Shown in pieces: positions 1-5,246 of a stretch of 8,960 nucleotides of DNA. The notes beneath the pieces were generated by a model. That model was not told the origin of the DNA. It did no database searches and saw only the letters and a program-made list of their open reading frames with translations. This DNA is from Candidatus Bathyarchaeota archaeon (GTDB lineage: Archaea; Thermoproteota; Bathyarchaeia; TCS64): the NCBI GenBank assembly GCA_014729945.1, contig WJJC01000170.1:1-8960 (forward strand). Direction: 5' to 3'. A program made the position numbers and the translations under genes. Position 1 is the first letter of the stretch; each line of letters opens with the position of its first letter.

Positions 1-274
1 CCGCGCCACTACTCAATGCCATGGCAATTTGAATAACCTCAGCCAGTTCCTCCTTAGATGCCCCCGCGTTTAATGCAGCCTTCGCGTGGCCCTCAATACA
101 ATAAGGACACCGCGTCATATACGTACAGGCCACAGCGATCAATTCCTTAGTCTTCAGATCTAACTCACCTGGCTCAAACACCAGATCATTCCACTTACTC
201 CAAGCCTCCAACGTTGCCTTATCAAAAAAGTCGCTAACACTCGGATCCCGCTTCTTCTCGTAATGATAATCCAT
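1..274 (-). CDS. Carboxymuconolactone decarboxylase / AhpD-like protein, partial (C-terminus beyond left edge)
   Basis: About 91 residues are visible from an ATG at 274-272 to the window edge, so the C-terminus is missing. The protein carries the AhpD/CMD signature CxxCxxxH: C56-P-Y-C59-I-E-G-H63, with acidic E44 upstream in the helix before it. Members are small all-helical proteins that use the CxxC pair in thiol-disulfide or peroxide-reducing reactions, or act as decarboxylases; paralogues with CPYC-type motifs are usually annotated only as CMD family. A GAGGGG ribosome-binding site lies 9 bases before the ATG, which supports this start. Nothing here tells the substrate. It is separated from the glycosyltransferase gene by 178 bases, so it probably has its own promoter. 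Family call is firm; the specific reaction is unknown. Confidence 0.88.
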   Translation of the reverse strand, partial: MDYHYEKKRDPSVSDFFDKATLEAWSKWNDLVFEPGELDLKTKELIAVACTYMTRCPYCIEGHAKAALNAGASKEELAEVIQIAMALSSGA

Positions 275-452
275 ACCAAGAAACCCCTCAAATCAAAGAT
301 ATAACACCTACGCACATACTAAATCCACAAAGTATTCTGATTAACTCCTAAATATGGATAAAGATAGCACTTTATACGTATCTTAAAAACTAGCAGTTCT
401 AAACGATATTAACTAAAACTATTCCTTATTGTTCCCTCTCACAGTCACTAAA
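275..452. other. AT-rich spacer with probable promoter of the AhpD-like gene
   Basis: This spacer follows the glycosyltransferase stop and precedes the AhpD-like start, both on the minus strand. It is AT-rich and holds TATA-like stretches on the minus strand near 298-305 and 313-328. The second would give a start site near 294 with a 20-base leader that includes the GAGGGG ribosome-binding site. A short inverted repeat, AAGATA (361-366) with TATCTT (379-384), is present but has no T-run on the correct side, so I do not call it a terminator. No open reading frame of note. Confidence 0.4.
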
Positions 453-1637
453 CTAACCAAGAAACTCTCCCACTACCTCAATAGCCCGACGCAGCCCATC
501 ATTAAGATGTTCCTTCTCCACAAAATCCGATAGCACTCCCCGTATCCTCCCCGAAGCCAGCACCTCATCAATAACCCCCACCAAACCATCCAGAGAAACA
601 TCCCGCTGATGCAAAGCACGCGCCACACCCAACTCCACAGCACGCCTAGCATTACCATACTGCTCAGGATGCTTTGGCATAGGAATAATAACACTAGGCT
701 TACCATAACTAATACTCTGCATCAAAGTCTCATGCCCAGCACGACTAATAACCACATCACAAGCATCCAGATAATCAAACCGGTTCTCAATCCAAGGCAC
801 AACCGCTAGATTCCCCCGCGTAACCACCTCAGATCCCCCATTAGGAACCCCCAACGACATAATCACCTTATACCGATCAGGAAACCGCATAAAAATCGGG
901 ATCAACAAGTTAATCAAAGGAACCCGCTCAGCCCGGGGCCCACTGATACCAGCATAAACAAGCTTCTGCCCCTCCTCCACCCCTAAAGACTCCTGGATAC
1001 ACTCAACCCGAGAATTACCAGGAGACTGCTCAAGAATACTACCCACGAGCTTAACACGGGCCCCAATCCTCCGGGGAATACGCAGACTATCTAGACTAAT
1101 AGTATAAGGCTCAGGAAAATCAGGTATCAAAATAATATCACTAAGAGCCCAGCTCCGACCGAGACTAGTAAGAATAAAACCGTCCAGACACTGAAAAAAC
1201 AATGTATTCCTCTCCCGGGGAACACGGGGAAGAAACTGATTCAATAACAAGATAACTGGAACCTTGAGAAACCTAGCAGCATAAATGCTGCTAAGACGAG
1301 TATCAGCGAAAACAAGATGAGGATCAAAAGCCTTCATCATCTGTATCTCAAACCTGACCTGATCCAAGAAAGTAGTAATACTTTCAAGACCAGACAAGAG
1401 CGTAGTAGCCTTAATATCAATACTCCCCGTAACATCCACATCCACACTCAAGTCAGGAGCAGCCACAACAGGCAATTCAAAATTCTCAGCATAATGAACC
1501 CCCTCAAGATAAGTAGATAGAAGAACCTCCCCCCCACACCTCATAACCTCCTGAGCGATGGGAACAACTCGACTAACATGACCAAGACCCATGCCACATG
1601 CTGCAAAATACACTCGTTTCCCATCGAATCTATCCAA
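453..1637 (-). CDS. Glycosyltransferase, GT-B fold (GT1/GT28, MJ1255-like)
   Basis: A 394-residue protein with the two-lobed organisation of UGT/MurG-type glycosyltransferases. The N-terminal glycine-rich acceptor loop is GMGLGHVSR (residues 15-23). The C-terminal nucleotide-sugar site is at about 297-330, with ISRAGHETL, then a KPSVIIP strand and a P..EQ..NA segment. Such enzymes move a sugar from a nucleotide donor to a lipid, glycan or small molecule; the acceptor cannot be read here. No transmembrane segment or signal peptide is seen, so it is probably cytosolic or peripheral. The start is TTG at 1637-1635, chosen because AGGTG at 1650-1646 sits 8 bases upstream. That site overlaps the AMMECR1 stop codon, so the two genes are probably co-translated. 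The coding strand is strikingly poor in C compared with the other genes in the window. Confidence 0.87.
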   Translation of the reverse strand: MDRFDGKRVYFAACGMGLGHVSRVVPIAQEVMRCGGEVLLSTYLEGVHYAENFELPVVAAPDLSVDVDVTGSIDIKATTLLSGLESITTFLDQVRFEIQMMKAFDPHLVFADTRLSSIYAARFLKVPVILLLNQFLPRVPRERNTLFFQCLDGFILTSLGRSWALSDIILIPDFPEPYTISLDSLRIPRRIGARVKLVGSILEQSPGNSRVECIQESLGVEEGQKLVYAGISGPRAERVPLINLLIPIFMRFPDRYKVIMSLGVPNGGSEVVTRGNLAVVPWIENRFDYLDACDVVISRAGHETLMQSISYGKPSVIIPMPKHPEQYGNARRAVELGVARALHQRDVSLDGLVGVIDEVLASGRIRGVLSDFVEKEHLNDGLRRAIEVVGEFLG

Positions 1638-1645
1638 ATTACATA

Positions 1646-1650
1646 CACCT
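1646..1650 (-). promoter_or_regulatory. Ribosome-binding site of the glycosyltransferase, fixing its TTG start
   Basis: The minus strand reads AGGTG, then 8 bases, then TTG (1637-1635). The motif complements the archaeal 16S rRNA 3' end. It overlaps the AMMECR1 stop (TAG at 1651-1649), which points to coupled translation of the two genes. Confidence 0.7.
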
Positions 1651-2281
1651 AATATATTCTATGCCTAGATATCTTACCCCGAGGCGCTTCTTCTCTAAAC
1701 AATATAGCCTGAAACCTATAGACCTCGGTTCCTTCCTTCATCCATTCATCACGTGGAAGCCCAGCCTTGACACAGCACTGGGATAGGAATTCTCTACTAT
1801 TCCAACCCCACTCAACGGGAACCTGTGGAAGAAGCAGACCTTTACTCCATCCCTTCCCAATTATCAAACCATCCGTACCCACCTTAACCTCCCCAATGTA
1901 ATCTAGGGGATCATCAACCGATAACAACTTAGGAGGCGTTAATACACTTACCTCGATAACCAAATCATCCATTTCATCGGCCCTTACCGGTGGAAATCGA
2001 GGATCCTTGAAGGCCGAACTCTCAGCAGCCTCCATAACTGCATCAATTAGGGGCTTAGTGGGATACGGTAAACCAATACATCCTCGCAACCCTTTTTCTT
2101 GCAAACCATGGACATTAAGAGTCACAAACACTCCACACTTCTCCTCTAAGACAGGATCACGTTTTACAATGGGCTCCTCTACTAGACCAAGCTTATTCTC
2201 TATAACCTGTCTAGCTAACCGCACCAAGTATTTCCCTTGTTCATCTGTTAAAGTATATATCCTAATACCCCCTTTACACAT
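1649..2281 (-). CDS. AMMECR1 domain protein
   Basis: A 210-residue protein spanning the whole AMMECR1 fold (family including archaeal PH0010 and human AMMECR1). The family hallmark LRGCIG is at residues 65-70, preceded by a VFVTL strand and followed by an F.DPRF.P segment (91-97) and a PQVPVEWGW segment (152-160). The biochemical role of the family is not established. In archaea it is a widespread stand-alone protein, often discussed in relation to MEMO and radical SAM partners, but neither is visible here. The ATG at 2281 lies only about 20 bases from the centre of a good TATA box (2298-2307), so the transcript may begin at or inside this codon. Family members usually begin near the residue here numbered 8, so the first seven residues may not be translated. 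Confidence 0.92.
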   Translation of the reverse strand: MCKGGIRIYTLTDEQGKYLVRLARQVIENKLGLVEEPIVKRDPVLEEKCGVFVTLNVHGLQEKGLRGCIGLPYPTKPLIDAVMEAAESSAFKDPRFPPVRADEMDDLVIEVSVLTPPKLLSVDDPLDYIGEVKVGTDGLIIGKGWSKGLLLPQVPVEWGWNSREFLSQCCVKAGLPRDEWMKEGTEVYRFQAILFREEAPRGKISRHRIY

Positions 2282-2297
2282 CCTTTGTTAAAAATTT

Positions 2298-2307
2298 CTT
2301 TATAAAG
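2298..2307 (-). promoter_or_regulatory. TATA box for the AMMECR1-glycosyltransferase pair
   Basis: CTTTATAAAG, a perfectly symmetric archaeal TATA element, lies directly after the Mut7-C stop codon (2311-2309). A start site about 26 bases from its centre falls near 2276, at or just inside the annotated ATG at 2281. The pair downstream can therefore be transcribed apart from the genes upstream. Confidence 0.6.
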
Positions 2308-2308
2308 A

Positions 2309-2773
2309 CTATGAGGAATCAATCAGATTCAAGGTCTCCTGAATCTTATCCCAATGACTACCCTTCCAGTATACAGCACCACAGGCCTCGCATTTCCAAA
2401 ATTCGTTAAAAACCTCATAAGACTCAGGGGGAACAAACCCTCGCACTAACTCTTTTTCTATGGGCCTTAGTTCACCGTTGCACTTTGGACACTTGGTGTT
2501 CTTAGGTTCAAGATTTAATTCTAACTTGGTGGTAATCTCGTTTAACTGTTCCATCGTATCATCACTATCAATAAGAAAAGACTTCAGACCGTGTTTAGTT
2601 GCTCGTTTATGCAGTTCCACATCCCTTGTAACCAGCACTCTCCCCGTCGCCTTAGCCTCTAATATAAGTTCCTCATCATCCTTATCCACGTAGTATAATG
2701 TATCAAAACCAAGTATCCTAAGCCACCGAGATAAGGCCCCTAGCATCCCATCAAGTAAGAAACGTCTAACCAC
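2309..2773 (-). CDS. Mut7-C RNase domain protein with zinc ribbon
   Basis: A 154-residue stand-alone Mut7-C protein (PF01927, PIN-like fold). The N-terminal FLLDGMLGALSRWLR (5-19) carries the first conserved aspartate D8. D30, D32 and the TRD at 49-51 supply further acidic residues of the predicted metal-dependent nuclease site. A C-terminal zinc ribbon follows, with CPKC (95-98) and CEAC (128-131), and ends in the family's typical YWKGSHW (135-141). By family, the likely role is ribonuclease action in RNA decay or maturation; no substrate is visible. The start is GTG at 2773-2771; no convincing ribosome-binding site precedes it, so a leaderless transcript or coupling to the CBS gene 30 bases upstream is possible. 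Confidence 0.9.
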   Translation of the reverse strand: MVRRFLLDGMLGALSRWLRILGFDTLYYVDKDDEELILEAKATGRVLVTRDVELHKRATKHGLKSFLIDSDDTMEQLNEITTKLELNLEPKNTKCPKCNGELRPIEKELVRGFVPPESYEVFNEFWKCEACGAVYWKGSHWDKIQETLNLIDSS

Positions 2774-2803
2774 AGTAATTAAGGATAATAGCGGTATGAA
2801 AAC

Positions 2804-3367
2804 TTAGAGGTCTAACCGACACTCCTCGCAGAGAAAATCGCCATCTATCTCTCTTAGATCGTTTGAATACATCTCACAGTTATCACAGTAACCCACCAAC
2901 GATGCGCCTCCAGCTACTGTATTAACCATTATCTCTTTCTGCTCTTTCATGATGTCCATTATTGTGGGTACAAGGCGTATTATGCTTCTATCAGTGATCA
3001 CACCCACAAGTTCCCCTTTATAGATGACACCAAGTCTACGAATATTTTCTCGATCCATCATTCTCATGGCGTCCATTAACTCAAGATCAGGCTCAACCAT
3101 CTTTAAAGGAGAACTCATGACCTTACTGGCCACAATCATATTAGGATCTAACCCATCTGCAACCACCCGGGTTACTATATCACGCTCAGTAACTATGCCA
3201 ACGGGATTACCACTGCGGTTAAGAACAATAACTGCACCAACCCGTTGCTCCCTCATCTTGTTTGCAACTTGAACAAGATCCTCATTTTCCTTAACAGATA
3301 TCACTGGACTGGACATAGCTTCTCTCACCATCATCTTTGCAGATATATCTAGACCCAAGTTATTCAC
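2804..3367 (-). CDS. Two-CBS-domain protein with C-terminal zinc ribbon
   Basis: A 187-residue protein. A tandem CBS pair (Bateman module) occupies about residues 17-70 (VREAMSSPVISV... GIVTERDIVTRV) and 82-135 (KVMSSPLKMVEPD... GVITDRSIIRLV). A connecting helix leads to a short zinc ribbon with CDNC (161-164) and CEEC (180-183). CBS pairs bind adenine nucleotides such as AMP, ATP or SAM, and act as energy or metabolite sensors; the ribbon suggests nucleic-acid or protein contact. The target is not visible. The start is GTG at 3367-3365. A TATA box centred near 3394 puts the transcription start at or one base from this GTG, so the message is probably leaderless. An internal ATG pair at residues 12-13 is an alternative but has no ribosome-binding site. 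Confidence 0.9.
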   Translation of the reverse strand: MNNLGLDISAKMMVREAMSSPVISVKENEDLVQVANKMREQRVGAVIVLNRSGNPVGIVTERDIVTRVVADGLDPNMIVASKVMSSPLKMVEPDLELMDAMRMMDRENIRRLGVIYKGELVGVITDRSIIRLVPTIMDIMKEQKEIMVNTVAGGASLVGYCDNCEMYSNDLREIDGDFLCEECRLDL

Positions 3368-3389
3368 TATTTCAGAAAAGGTATGTAAG

Positions 3390-3398
3390 ATATAAAAA
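3390..3398 (-). promoter_or_regulatory. TATA box giving a leaderless message for the CBS gene
   Basis: The minus strand reads TTTTTATAT, centred near 3394. The usual 26-27-base spacing places transcription start at 3367-3368, exactly at the GTG codon. This supports the GTG start and an independent promoter in the 46-base gap after the upstream gene. Confidence 0.6.
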
Positions 3399-3413
3399 GC
3401 TCATGAAGAAGAC

Positions 3414-3764
3414 TCAGAGATCCGTTACTACATTATAGTAATTGCCACATTTAGCACAGGTAAGAACTGTTCTATCACGAGATTGATCGCTCGCATCCAC
3501 TTGAATCCAAGAACCACACTCTTTACATTTTATCAAATAACCTGAAGCTTGATCACCTTCACCTGACTTATAGACCAAGGGTTTTACCTGTACAATATTA
3601 CTATAATATGGTCTTCTTATTCCCAATCTAGATGCCTTTAATCTAATTGCATTATCTGTTCTTTTAGGAAATTTTTCAGCTATCTCATCAAATGTTTTAT
3701 AAGACGTATATAATTCTCTTAAACGCTCTACTTCTTCATCAGACCATAGTTGTGCCTTTACCAT
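3414..3764 (-). CDS. Myb/SANT-like helix-turn-helix plus zinc-ribbon protein
   Basis: A 116-residue protein of two small domains that I do not recognise as a named family. Residues 6-50 (LWSDEEVERLRELY ... DNAIRLKASRLGIR) have the tryptophan, acidic run and three-helix spacing of Myb/SANT-like DNA-binding domains. Residues 76-113 form a zinc ribbon with CKEC (80-83) and CAKC (103-106). I infer a DNA-binding or RNA-binding regulator, possibly a basal-transcription-type accessory protein. The start is ATG at 3764-3762, with AGGTGAT (3780-3774) 9 bases upstream. The gene sits about 34 bases downstream of the strongly folded segment at 3798-3927, whose likely promoter faces this gene, so its message may carry a long structured leader, rare in archaea. 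Confidence 0.78.
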   Translation of the reverse strand: MVKAQLWSDEEVERLRELYTSYKTFDEIAEKFPKRTDNAIRLKASRLGIRRPYYSNIVQVKPLVYKSGEGDQASGYLIKCKECGSWIQVDASDQSRDRTVLTCAKCGNYYNVVTDL

Positions 3765-3773
3765 ATGCGTAGT

Positions 3774-3780
3774 ATCACCT
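3774..3780 (-). promoter_or_regulatory. Ribosome-binding site of the Myb-like/zinc-ribbon gene
   Basis: The minus strand reads AGGTGAT, then 9 bases, then ATG (3764). Part of it (TAGGTGA) can pair with the TCACTA at 3808-3803, near the end of the upstream folded segment, leaving one bulged G. Ribosome access could therefore depend on how the leader folds. Confidence 0.6.
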
Positions 3781-3797
3781 ATTATTTTTGTAATTTT

Positions 3798-3927
3798 TGT
3801 AGTGAAGACTCACGGCATACGAGAAGATGTCTTCTACGTTGCTGTGTGGGCGCGATTCAGGCAAACCCGAATACATCCTCGCAAATAATTAAACTGCGAT
3901 TCAGCACCGTGAATGTCTTCGACTACA
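3798..3927 (-). ncRNA. Candidate structured RNA or structured 5' leader
   Basis: The ends of this 130-base segment pair as an 18-bp helix. 3798-3803 pairs with 3922-3927, 3804-3809 with 3915-3920, and 3810-3815 with 3907-3912, broken only by a 1-base and a 2-base bulge on one side. Inside are smaller hairpins: AGAAG/CTTCT (3822-3826/3831-3835, 4-base loop) and TCGCA/TGCGA (3879-3883/3895-3899), plus TGCTG/CAGCA (3840-3844/3902-3906). GC content is about 47 percent against clearly AT-rich flanks. A TATA-like element at 3951-3960 on the minus strand predicts a start near 3926-3930, right at the first helix base, which favours minus-strand transcription. It matches no RNA family I know: not tRNA, 5S, RNase P, SRP RNA or C/D box RNA. 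A MITE-like element with terminal inverted repeats is the main alternative; I see no target duplication. Confidence 0.5.
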
Positions 3928-3950
3928 CTCACTACATGGCAGTGTAAGTT

Positions 3951-3962
3951 ATAATATAATTA
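3951..3962 (-). promoter_or_regulatory. TATA-like element for the structured leader
   Basis: The minus strand reads TAATTATATTAT, with centre near 3955. The standard spacing gives transcription start near 3926-3930, coinciding with the first base of the long terminal helix. A TATA-like reading also exists on the plus strand, so direction is inferred from the start-site match and from the downstream gene. Confidence 0.45.
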
Positions 3963-3982
3963 TGTTGCATCAATATGCTATT

Positions 3983-4053
3983 TCAGATCGATTTGATGTT
4001 ATTCTTTATAGCAGGATTGACCCATAAATGTTAATAACGTCACATCAATCTGA
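3983..4053. repeat. Long imperfect inverted repeat (hairpin)
   Basis: The arms pair as TCAGA (3983-3987)/TCTGA (4049-4053), GAT (3995-3997)/ATC (4044-4046), GTTATT (3998-4003)/AATAAC (4033-4038) and TTTAT (4005-4009)/ATAAA (4024-4028). Small bulges separate these blocks, and the apical loop is 14 bases (4010-4023). It lies between the structured leader's promoter and the PAC2 gene. No C/D or H/ACA boxes fit it. It could be an RNA hairpin, a protein-binding site or a decayed mobile-element end. Confidence 0.45.
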
Positions 4054-4182
4054 GACAACTTGTTTTTTAATCGCAGAACACAATCACATAAAAAACAGTT
4101 AAAAGGCCTTAACAAAGATCGATAAAAACAGGAAATAAACGAAAGGTTTAATGCAAATACCATTCTCCCATAACTGGATTCC
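4054..4182 (+). promoter_or_regulatory. Upstream region of the PAC2 gene with a near-palindrome
   Basis: AT-rich sequence with a 16-base near-palindrome GTTAAAAGGCCTTAAC at 4098-4113, and a TATA-like ATAAAAAC near 4122-4129 that would start transcription near 4151. The palindrome sits just upstream of this possible TATA box, where an archaeal regulator could act. A 13-codon frame starting at ATG 4151 behind GAAAGG overlaps the PAC2 start; I do not count it as a gene. No strong ribosome-binding site precedes the PAC2 ATG at 4183. Confidence 0.35.
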
Positions 4183-4923
4183 ATGGACATAGAGTATTTT
4201 GAAAAACCTAAGCTCAATAATCCAAAAATGATTGCAGCTTGGCCGGGGATGGGTTTTCTGGCAAAGATAAGCGCGGATTATCTTCGGCGTCAAATTAAGG
4301 CAAAAAAGTTCGCGGAAATAAAATACTTCCACAATGTCCTAATATACAATAATGGCTTAGCGGAGTTAGCCCCTATTAAACACAAACTGTATGCATCGAA
4401 AGAACACAACCTAGTAATTTGCGTTGGTGATGCCCAACCATCTATACCTGAGGAATCTCTTAGACTAGCTCAAAAGATCGCTGGAATAGCATCTGAGTTA
4501 GGAGTTAAGAAAATATTTACAATGGCAGCTTATCCTAACGATTTCTATGATGACCCCCAAGTATACGGTGTTTTCACGGATGAGCCTTCTAGAGAAGAAC
4601 TCGGTGATTTAGGGATAACCATTTTGGAGGATGAAGGCGCGATAAATGGATTAAATGGGGTAATGATAGGTATTGCTCAGTCCATGGGAATAAGCGGAGT
4701 CTGCCTGATGGGAGACATTACATATGCCAATATTCCACAACACTTGGCTAGTAAAGCGGTTCTAGAGAAACTTGTACAATTACTTGAAATAGAGATTGAT
4801 ACGGAGCAACTCAGAATAAGGGCTAAAAAGATTGATGCCTCAATTAAAAAGCGTCTAGATATAGCCGAAGATGATGAAGATGTATTAATTCCTGAGGAAA
4901 AACGTCTAGGCTATATCAGCTAA
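4183..4923 (+). CDS. PAC2 family protein (proteasome assembly chaperone-like)
   Basis: A 246-residue protein spanning the PAC2 fold (PF09754), with the family's N-terminal pattern NNPKMIAAWPGMGFLAKISADYL (residues 12-34, WPGMG at 20-24). A central strand HNLVICVGDAQP (75-86) and a conserved GAINGLNGVMIG (152-163) follow. Eukaryotic relatives chaperone assembly of the 20S proteasome alpha ring. The archaeal homologues PbaA and PbaB form a complex that binds proteasome subunits or acts as an adaptor. The acidic/lysine-rich C-terminal tail ends GYIS; the tyrosine is third from the end, so a canonical HbYX proteasome-docking tail (tyrosine second from the end) is absent. The plus-strand neighbour, 50 bases downstream, is a small membrane protein. 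Family call is firm, role in proteasome assembly is inference. Confidence 0.9.
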   Translation: MDIEYFEKPKLNNPKMIAAWPGMGFLAKISADYLRRQIKAKKFAEIKYFHNVLIYNNGLAELAPIKHKLYASKEHNLVICVGDAQPSIPEESLRLAQKIAGIASELGVKKIFTMAAYPNDFYDDPQVYGVFTDEPSREELGDLGITILEDEGAINGLNGVMIGIAQSMGISGVCLMGDITYANIPQHLASKAVLEKLVQLLEIEIDTEQLRIRAKKIDASIKKRLDIAEDDEDVLIPEEKRLGYIS

Positions 4924-4932
4924 CTTATAAAA
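4924..4932 (+). promoter_or_regulatory. TATA box of the small membrane protein gene
   Basis: CTTATAAAA directly follows the PAC2 stop codon. Transcription would start near 4955, leaving a leader of about 20 bases that contains GGAG (4961-4964), 9 bases before the GTG start at 4974. The gene can thus be expressed apart from PAC2. Confidence 0.55.
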
Positions 4933-4973
4933 CAGCATCAGACAATAAGAGGTAAAACACGGAGATAAAAAAA

Positions 4974-5246
4974 GTGAAAGCTTCAGAAAAAGTATACTGG
5001 ATTAAAACAGCCCTCGGGCTTCTCACTGGAGTAATATGTTACTATTTACAATCTGCCTTCACAGTTCAGGGGCAGATAATTGTAATGATTGGAGCTACGC
5101 TATATATTGGATATTCTGAAGCCTTAGCAATTCTTACTGAGGTTGATAGAAATAGAACAATAAAGGTAGCCATGGGAGCATTCTTGTTTATATGGATATT
5201 AACTTGGACTCTTCTTAATACCCTGGGTCATTACGGATGGGTTTAA
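4974..5246 (+). CDS. Small three-helix membrane protein, EMC6-like
   Basis: A 90-residue hydrophobic protein with three predicted membrane segments at about residues 8-27, 33-52 and 64-83, joined by short polar loops (DRNRTIK at 58-64). Length, three-helix layout and the KTALGLLTG opening of helix 1 resemble archaeal homologues of EMC6/Rab5-interacting factor (PF07019). EMC6 is a core subunit of the eukaryotic membrane-protein insertase EMC. I judge this by pattern only and the similarity is modest, so an unrelated small membrane protein remains possible. The start is GTG at 4974 with GGAG 9 bases upstream. Its TAA stop (5244-5246) overlaps the stop codon of the convergent gene by three bases in the tetranucleotide TTAA. 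Confidence 0.72.
   Translation: MKASEKVYWIKTALGLLTGVICYYLQSAFTVQGQIIVMIGATLYIGYSEALAILTEVDRNRTIKVAMGAFLFIWILTWTLLNTLGHYGWV

Noticed and set aside
361..384. AAGATA/TATCTT inverted repeat as a terminator
   Set aside because: The stem is only 6 bp and AT-rich, and the T-run is on the wrong side for the minus-strand gene.
3798..3927. 5S rRNA, tRNA, RNase P RNA or SRP RNA
   Set aside because: The size and closing helix look superficially like 5S, but conserved motifs of 5S and of the other RNAs are missing on both strands.
3986..4055. C/D box guide RNA in the second hairpin region
   Set aside because: A CTGA box is present, but the GATG-containing candidates do not match RTGATGA, and no D'/C' pair fits.
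4151..4192. Thirteen-codon upstream frame before PAC2 with GAAAGG in front
   Set aside because: It is short, has no recognisable content and overlaps the PAC2 start out of frame; such frames arise easily by chance in AT-rich spacer.
3999..4332. Minus-strand open frames over the PAC2 upstream region
   Set aside because: They overlap the hairpin and the PAC2 coding start, have no ribosome-binding site and give cysteine/phenylalanine-rich sequences without family features.
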